Below are positions 58,715-64,000 of a stretch of 64,000 nucleotides of DNA, one piece after another. This stretch comes from Diplosphaera chodatii (Eukaryota; Chlorophyta; Trebouxiophyceae; Prasiolales; Stichococcaceae), in NCBI GenBank assembly GCA_032358165.1, contig JAALGY010000061.1:186001-250000 (forward strand). The letters are read 5' to 3'. The position numbers were made by a program, and so were the translations under genes. The stretch's first letter is position 1; each line of letters starts with the position of its first letter. The notes below the pieces were generated by a model. The model had not been told where the DNA came from. It searched no databases and worked only from the letters and a program-made list of their open reading frames with translations.

Positions 58715-61700
58715 ATGGGCTGTGCCTCATCGCGGCCCAGCGGCAGTGCTCTTTCTGCTGACGCTGAGGTGAGGACCGGCGCACGCTTGACAGCCTGCTG
58801 CACTGCTACTGTGCGTGTATCAGAGGGCGCATGGGCTGACGCTGGCGTCCTTTGCTGTGCCAGGGTGCGCACTACCGCACGAAGCCGCAGCAGCAGGCGG
58901 CGGTGCAGCTGAACAAGCACGTCGACGGTAGCAGAGTCGCTGATGCGAGCAACACCACCACGCGGCCGCCCAAGGACAGCCCGGCACGCCGTGCAGATGG
59001 CGCGGCGACGCTCAGCGTGGCCCCACCCACAGATGATGCGGGCACAGCCAAGACAGGCGCAGCGGCAGATGCAACAGCAGCGGCAGCGGCAAAGCTGCAC
59101 AACGACTGCGGCACCCTTGCAGCTGTGGTGGCAGCAAACGCAACGCTGGCAGCCTATGACCCGAGCCTCGCGGCACAGCGCGCAGAGAGCTACCGCCAGC
59201 GCTTCAGGGACGACACGGCGGACGCCGAGACTCTGGGGTCTGCCGCCGGCCGGTACTCACTGGACTTCAACAACATCGGCACGCGGCAACCCAAAGCTGC
59301 CACTGCCGCCGGCCGCTTCTCGCTGGACGTCCGGAGGACACAGCCCGCAGCGCCGGCCGACATCTACAGCAGCCTGCTGTTCAGCGTCAGCGAGCCGCTC
59401 AACAGCATGGACTCTCCCACAGCGGCGTCGCAGCCGGCGGCCCCCGCACGGCAGTCGGCCTTCGCAGCGCCTGCCGCGCAGCAGCAAGCGGCGTCCTTCG
59501 ACGACGACTACGCCGCGACAGGCGGCAATGGCCACATGTTTGCTGACCGCTCTGCCACTCCATACGCACTGGACGACATCCTGGAGGATCCGACCATGCT
59601 GCACCCCGGGCCGCCTGCCGCCGCCCGGCAGCAGTCCCTCGGGGTGCCGGTCTTCAGCCAGCGGAGCGACATGAGCCTCCAGCAGCAGCGGCGCATGTCG
59701 CTCAGCCTGCCATCGCCTGCGCCGCCGCCGGCGCGCCTTGCACGCAGGAGCCTGGACGAAAGCCAGCTCCAGGAGCCAATCCCGATGCCGGTGATCTACA
59801 CGTATGCCGAGTGCGGCGGCGTCAGCAGCCGGATCGTCGTGGGCAACGCCCCACCTGGCGGCGGCGAGAAAGCAGCCAAGCCGCCCCTGGCGTCAGCCCC
59901 CAGCGCCTCCGCGCCAGCGCACATCACTCGGAAATCTTCTGCCGAGCTCGTCGCGGAGCTGGCAGCGGAGTTTGGGCTGTGCCCGGACGACGCTCGGGCG
60001 CCGCTGTCGACGCAGTTCAGCGGCTCGCTGGACGGCAGCGGCAACTACAGCGCGGACAGCAGCTGCCGCTCCAGCGGGAACGCCGACTGGAGGCCCCCCG
60101 CCCCCGGCGGCGGCCGTGGCGGCGGCCCCAGCTGCCGCCGCTTCAGCGGCGGCGGCAGCCTCAACGGGCACGGCAGCGGGGGGCCGATGGGCGTGCGGCG
60201 CTTGAGCGGCACCGGGAGCGACTACGGCGGCGGCCTGGGCGGCAGCGGCGGCAGCGGCGACTACGGCAGCGACTCGCTGGGCGGCGGCAGCGCCCCCCGC
60301 GGCTCCCGCCGGCTGTCCTTCCGCTCCGACAACTCCCTGAGTGCGCTCGCCTCCCCGTCGCCGTCTTTTGCGTTGATCAGCACCGCCCACCTGCTGTGTG
60401 CCAGTGGCAGCAGTGTCTTGCAGTTCCGGATTGCAATCACAAGCAGAAGAGTGCAGTTGCTGCAGGCGTGTGCAGGAGCACAACGCAGCATGGGCGATAT
60501 GCAAAGCCTGCGGATGGCAGCCTGCTTCTGACCTCCGTTTGTGGCGGTCCTGCAGACAACACGCCGTTCCCAGATCTCAAGCTGGGCGGCCTCCTGGGCA
60601 AGGGCAGCTTCGGCTCTGTGTACACTGGGTACCGCGGGGAGCAGTCGTTCGCCGTCAAGGTGAGGCGCCCGGACCATGCCTCCAGCCACCTGCCTGCTGT
60701 CAGCAGCCGACAGCCGAGCCACTGCAATCTGTGTCCTGGGCAAACACCGCAGTCATCTGCACACAGCCCGAAGCCAGGAGTGGGCGGCTGACTCCTTCCT
60801 GGGAGAGCTGCGCACGCAACAGACAGCTGCGGACCTTACTGAGGCGTCTTCGCTGCTTAGGTCTCAGCACAGCACCTGTTGGCCTGGGCTGCTGAGGAAC
60901 ATGCTGCTCCCCTTGCCTGCAGCTGATCCACCACACCGGCATGAACGGCGGCACCAACGCCAAGGAGCTGGAGGCCACCCTGGGGCTGAAGCTGGAGCAC
61001 CCCAACATCGTGCGCACTTTCGAGTTCGCCACCCGCGCCAGCGGCTCGGTGCGTCAGCCGCGTTCACCACACAGGGTGCTGCCACCTGCCTGTGCTGGTG
61101 CTGGTGCTCACGTCAGCTGCCGAACGCTGTGCCTGGTGTGGCGCTAGCGCTGCGCCGGATGTTTCACGCGGTGCCTGAGGAGCGTGGGTGGCGCCAGCAG
61201 GTGGCGACCACCGCCAAGAAGACCGCCAAGCGCTACAGCAGCTCCAGCGTGGCGAGCGTCAAGCGGGGCAGCATCAATCCCGGTGCTACTCCTTAATAAT
61301 TAGCTCCTAAAAATTTTGAGAAGTTGCTACGCTACACATTAATGTTTTGTATTTTGAACTGAAATATTTTTTCTTAATAAAGCGAACGATGGAAGAGCAA
61401 TTAAAACTAGTTTTTGTTTGATCCCAGGGTCGGGCGGCGACGAGTCCGAGTCCGCGCAGCAGCTCGAGACCTGGATCCTGCTGGAGCTGTGCACCGCCGG
61501 CTCGCTGCAGGTGGGCATAGGGCTCGAGGCACCGTCAAGTGCACTTTCTTGTGCTGATGCTTCATAGTGTGCAATATTGAGACTTGAAGCCTGCGCCGAG
61601 TGTGCTATGCACTTGTCCGCTGATGAGGTCTTTGCAGTAGCTCATCGACAGGAAGTAGTCTGAGGTCAACAGGTTGGCTGGGTTGCTCACAGGCTGCCAT

Positions 61701-63411
61701 TGACGGGGGCAAGCTGCGACAGCCGGCGGCGGAGGGTGCTGATGCAGGGCCGCCCGACATGACGCGCGTGCTGGCGTGCGCACTGGAGATGGCCTCGGCG
61801 CTGAACTACCTGCATGGGCAGAGCATCAACCACGGTGAACAGAGCCGCCTTGCAACCACGCCGAGACTGGCTGGCCTGGCTGCACCCGCTGCTTCAACGC
61901 CTTGGCACTGTCTCCTGCAAGCAATGGACCGTGGTCACGCAGCACCCGGCAGTCTGACCTCATCCAGCCGACAACACCACAGCGCTGTTGAGGCGAAGCT
62001 GTATGTTTGACATACGTTCGCGTGCAAGGCGACCTGACGTGCAGCAACGTGCTGCTGCTGGAGGACCCAGCTGACGCCCGTGGCTTCTGTACCAAGGTGC
62101 GTGCGTTGATTATCAAGCACAGGTCAAGACTTGCTCGCAGCAGCGGCAAGAGGGGCCAGCCGCTATCCTCTCAGCCAAACTGCTGTAGGCATTGCTGCCA
62201 AGGGCCAACATATATTGAGCTGAAACATGGCGCCTGCGGTAACAGGTGTCCGACTTTGGGCTGAGCCGCACGTCCCATGGCACCATGCACACCAACTCCT
62301 TTGGCACGGTGCGCCACTGCCAGCGTCGGAGGGTGCCAGCTCCCTGTGCTGCTCAGACCAGCATGAAGCCACTGCTGAACAGCCAATGCGCGATGCTGCC
62401 CAAGTTGCGTGTGGGGCATTTCCTAAGGCCTACTCACTTCAACGCGGCAGGTGACGCATATGCCGCCGGAGCTGCTGAGCGAGGGGCGGCTGTCTCAGAA
62501 GGCGGACCTGTACGCCTTCGGAATCATCCTGTGGGAGATGTGAGTGCACCCCGCCATATGCACCGCAACTGCTCCGCCATATGCACCGCAACTGCACGCC
62601 TGTCATGTATGCTGCTGCCAAAAGGACACCACTGCTGGCCCCTGTCAGCTTGACAGCCATGACCAATCTCTGGGCACGTCCAGAGCATGCTCCCTCGATA
62701 TGCCACACTGTGTGTCGACAGAGATTAAACTGCGGTCAGCTGTCCTCACAGTGAGATGAGGCACGTTAAATACTTGTACTCACTGCAACCTTCCTCTCCC
62801 GCAGGTACACCAGCAAGCGGCCGTGGGCGGGCATGCACCCGGTGCAGGTCATGATGAAGAAGGCGCAGGGCGGCGCGGCGCTGGCCTGGCCCCCCGGCGC
62901 CCCCGCGCCCTACAGCCGCCTGGCCCAGGTGCGCCCGGGGCCACATTTGAAATGTGAGATGAGCATTGTACAGGCAGCGTCCCGCATCAGAGCCGTTCGG
63001 CAGTCGTGGCCCTGCGCGCACCTTAGCCCTGCGGCCACCTGGGACAAGCCCGCTTGGGACCATCACTTGCTGCGCCACGCAAGCCATGCAGCTTCCTGAG
63101 CCGCACATCAGCCAAGACGCCCCCGGCATGCCTGACGCATGCAGCCGTGTGGTGCTGATGACCCGTCAGAAGCTAGCATGTAACCTTCATCTGCTGCTGG
63201 CGTGCGTTTGAGAACATCACCCATGATCCCGACTAGGGGTGCTATTGGAGTGCAGTGTTGTGTGCGTGCTGATGCGGCCGGTGCCTTGATGCAGGCCTGC
63301 ATGGCTGACGACCCGGCGGCGCGGCCGGAGTTTGCGGAAGTGGAGGCCGAGTGCCGGGCGCTGGCCGCGATGGCCGCCGCAGGCACACTGGCTGCAGGGA
63401 ACGACGCTTGA
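58715..63411 (+). CDS. TKL-type protein kinase, probably N-myristoylated
   Basis: Signalling Ser/Thr kinase likely at membranes. Exons: 58715-58768, 58864-60340, 60556-60659, 60923-61048, 61201-61282, 61428-61510, 61693-61834, 62029-62096, 62246-62308, 62451-62539, 62805-62928, 63295-63411; 842 residues. The protein starts MGCASSRPS, a classical myristoylation (plus Cys palmitoylation) signal. Residues 19-510 are disordered Ala/Ser/Gly-rich sequence with repeated RRxS/RRLS-type phosphosites. The kinase domain has GKGSFGSVYTG, AVK (Lys545), HGDLTCSNVLL (Asp691; Arg of HRD replaced by Gly), SDFG (Asp715), PPE and ADLYAFGIILWEM. A basic Ser-rich loop sits between beta4 and beta5. HGD makes it a non-RD kinase, common in algal TKL kinases. 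The intron at 61283-61427 is strongly AT-rich. Confidence 0.9.
61283..61427 (+). other. AT-rich intron, compositionally foreign
   Basis: This 145-bp intron of the kinase gene is roughly 70% A+T by eye, with runs such as AAAAATTTT and ATATTTTTTC, while its flanks and all neighbouring introns are GC-rich. It has normal G|GT and CAG|G boundaries and keeps the kinase frame. It may derive from organelle DNA or a transposon fragment. Confidence 0.7.
62551..62595. repeat. tandem direct repeat, about 2 x 23 bp
   Basis: The 22-bp string starting CCGCCATATGCACCGC is present at 62551 and again at 62574, in a kinase-gene intron. The copies are identical over 22 bases. Confidence 0.85.
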
Positions 63412-64000
63412 GGTGGAAGCACAGACGTGACTGAAGCCTTACGGCCAGAGGCAGCCTGGCAGGCAACAGTGAGGAGGCATGACAAAGGCCTAGCACAGCA
63501 CGCACTGCCAGCTGGACGGTAGGCAGTACATGCTGCTGACTTACTTTATAACATGGGGGATCGGGTATTGGGAAGGGGGCATGAAGCAACAATGCAAGCG
63601 GAAGTGTACTCTGGACACAAATTAGCATCATGGCCCGGCCTTCTACGGCAGGTGGCAACGCTCATCCTTTGGGGTTCTGGCAACTTTGGTATTTTGCGAC
63701 AAGTAGGTAGCCTGTGCAAGACGTCATATGATGTACTATGTGGCATCAGATGGCGAGTTATTATGTCATAGCTGAAACGTCAGCACTGCCAGCACTTGTC
63801 CTTCCGATATGATTGACTGCAAATCTGATGGCGGCGGTAGCGGCGGCAGCAGCAGCAGCATTATCATGCAAAGTTTTGACACACGGGTGGTCGAGTGATC
63901 TTCCTAGCACAGTAAGGCACTTGTTTCGTTCTCATTGCGTTTTTGATCCGATATGCGGTGGGATTCAAATACGTTTGTGGGGAAGGTATGAAGCTCTTTA
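63412..64000. other. downstream region of the kinase gene, no gene seen
   Basis: Should contain the kinase 3' UTR. The last 200 bp are more AT-rich and include a short GGC/AGC repeat near 63830-63862. No coding exon supported up to the window edge. Confidence 0.5.

Noticed and set aside
1..64000. CRISPR array, phage, IS element, defence island or bacterial operon
   Set aside because: The window is eukaryotic, intron-rich nuclear DNA; no regularly spaced repeats, integrase, transposase or reverse-transcriptase frame was seen.

Overview
The window is nuclear DNA of a green alga, most likely a trebouxiophyte of the Chlorella/Coccomyxa type. Coding exons are very GC-rich, genes are dense on both strands, and most are cut into many short exons by GT-AG introns (a few GC-AG) whose acceptors usually end in CAG. 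Proteins carry long Ala/Gly/Pro/Gln low-complexity tails, and several have plastid or mitochondrial presequences. No bacterial operon, phage, CRISPR, rRNA or convincing tRNA was seen. Gene models were built by hand from reading frames, splice phases and known protein families; none has transcript support here.

Layout. 1-1132 (+): 3' end of a coiled-coil gene. 2820-4762 (-): bZIP transcription factor. 6513-8956 (-): BAR-domain membrane-curvature protein, first exon unresolved. 9359-11205 (+): secreted Cys-rich, Ala/Pro-rich, probably GPI-anchored protein. 11613-12877 (-): mitochondrial ISCA2-type Fe-S carrier, head-to-head with 13122-13971 (+): LTO1. 15107-16799 (-): plastid DnaJ-type zinc-finger protein. 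19374-23474 (+): R2R3-MYB. 24408-28648 (+): unknown helical protein with an Ala/Gly/Pro tail. 29542-32873 (-): CRT/CLT-like transporter. 33681-35094 (+): plastid riboflavin-pathway deaminase. 36121-40884 (-): 1119-residue protein with two hnRNP Q acidic-type domains and a Gln-rich tail. 42316-43143 (+): single-exon plastid rhodanese. 43334-44265 (-): YAE1-like. 44734-51346 (+): PRP40, 21 exons. 52131-54180 (+): LIP1/RABL3-type small GTPase. 54510-57690 (+): U2AF large-subunit-like splicing factor. 58715-63411 (+): probably myristoylated TKL-type kinase.

Themes. Three genes belong to Fe-S biogenesis: an ISCA2-type carrier, LTO1 and YAE1. In yeast and human, Yae1-Lto1 is the adaptor that brings ABCE1/Rli1 to the cytosolic Fe-S targeting complex. 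The LTO1 model ends in Leu-Asp-Phe, which fits the C-terminal tripeptide recognised by that complex. PRP40 and the U2AF-like protein act at opposite ends of the intron in early spliceosome assembly and lie 3.2 kb apart. At least four introns in the window require a GC donor for the conserved protein frame to be kept, two of them inside PRP40 itself.

I did not find a self-contained new defence or mobile system. The most unusual items are the tandem acidic-domain/Gln-rich protein, the GC-AG introns, the Fe-S head-to-head pair, the U2AF-like protein without RRM2, and an AT-rich intron in the kinase gene that looks compositionally foreign.
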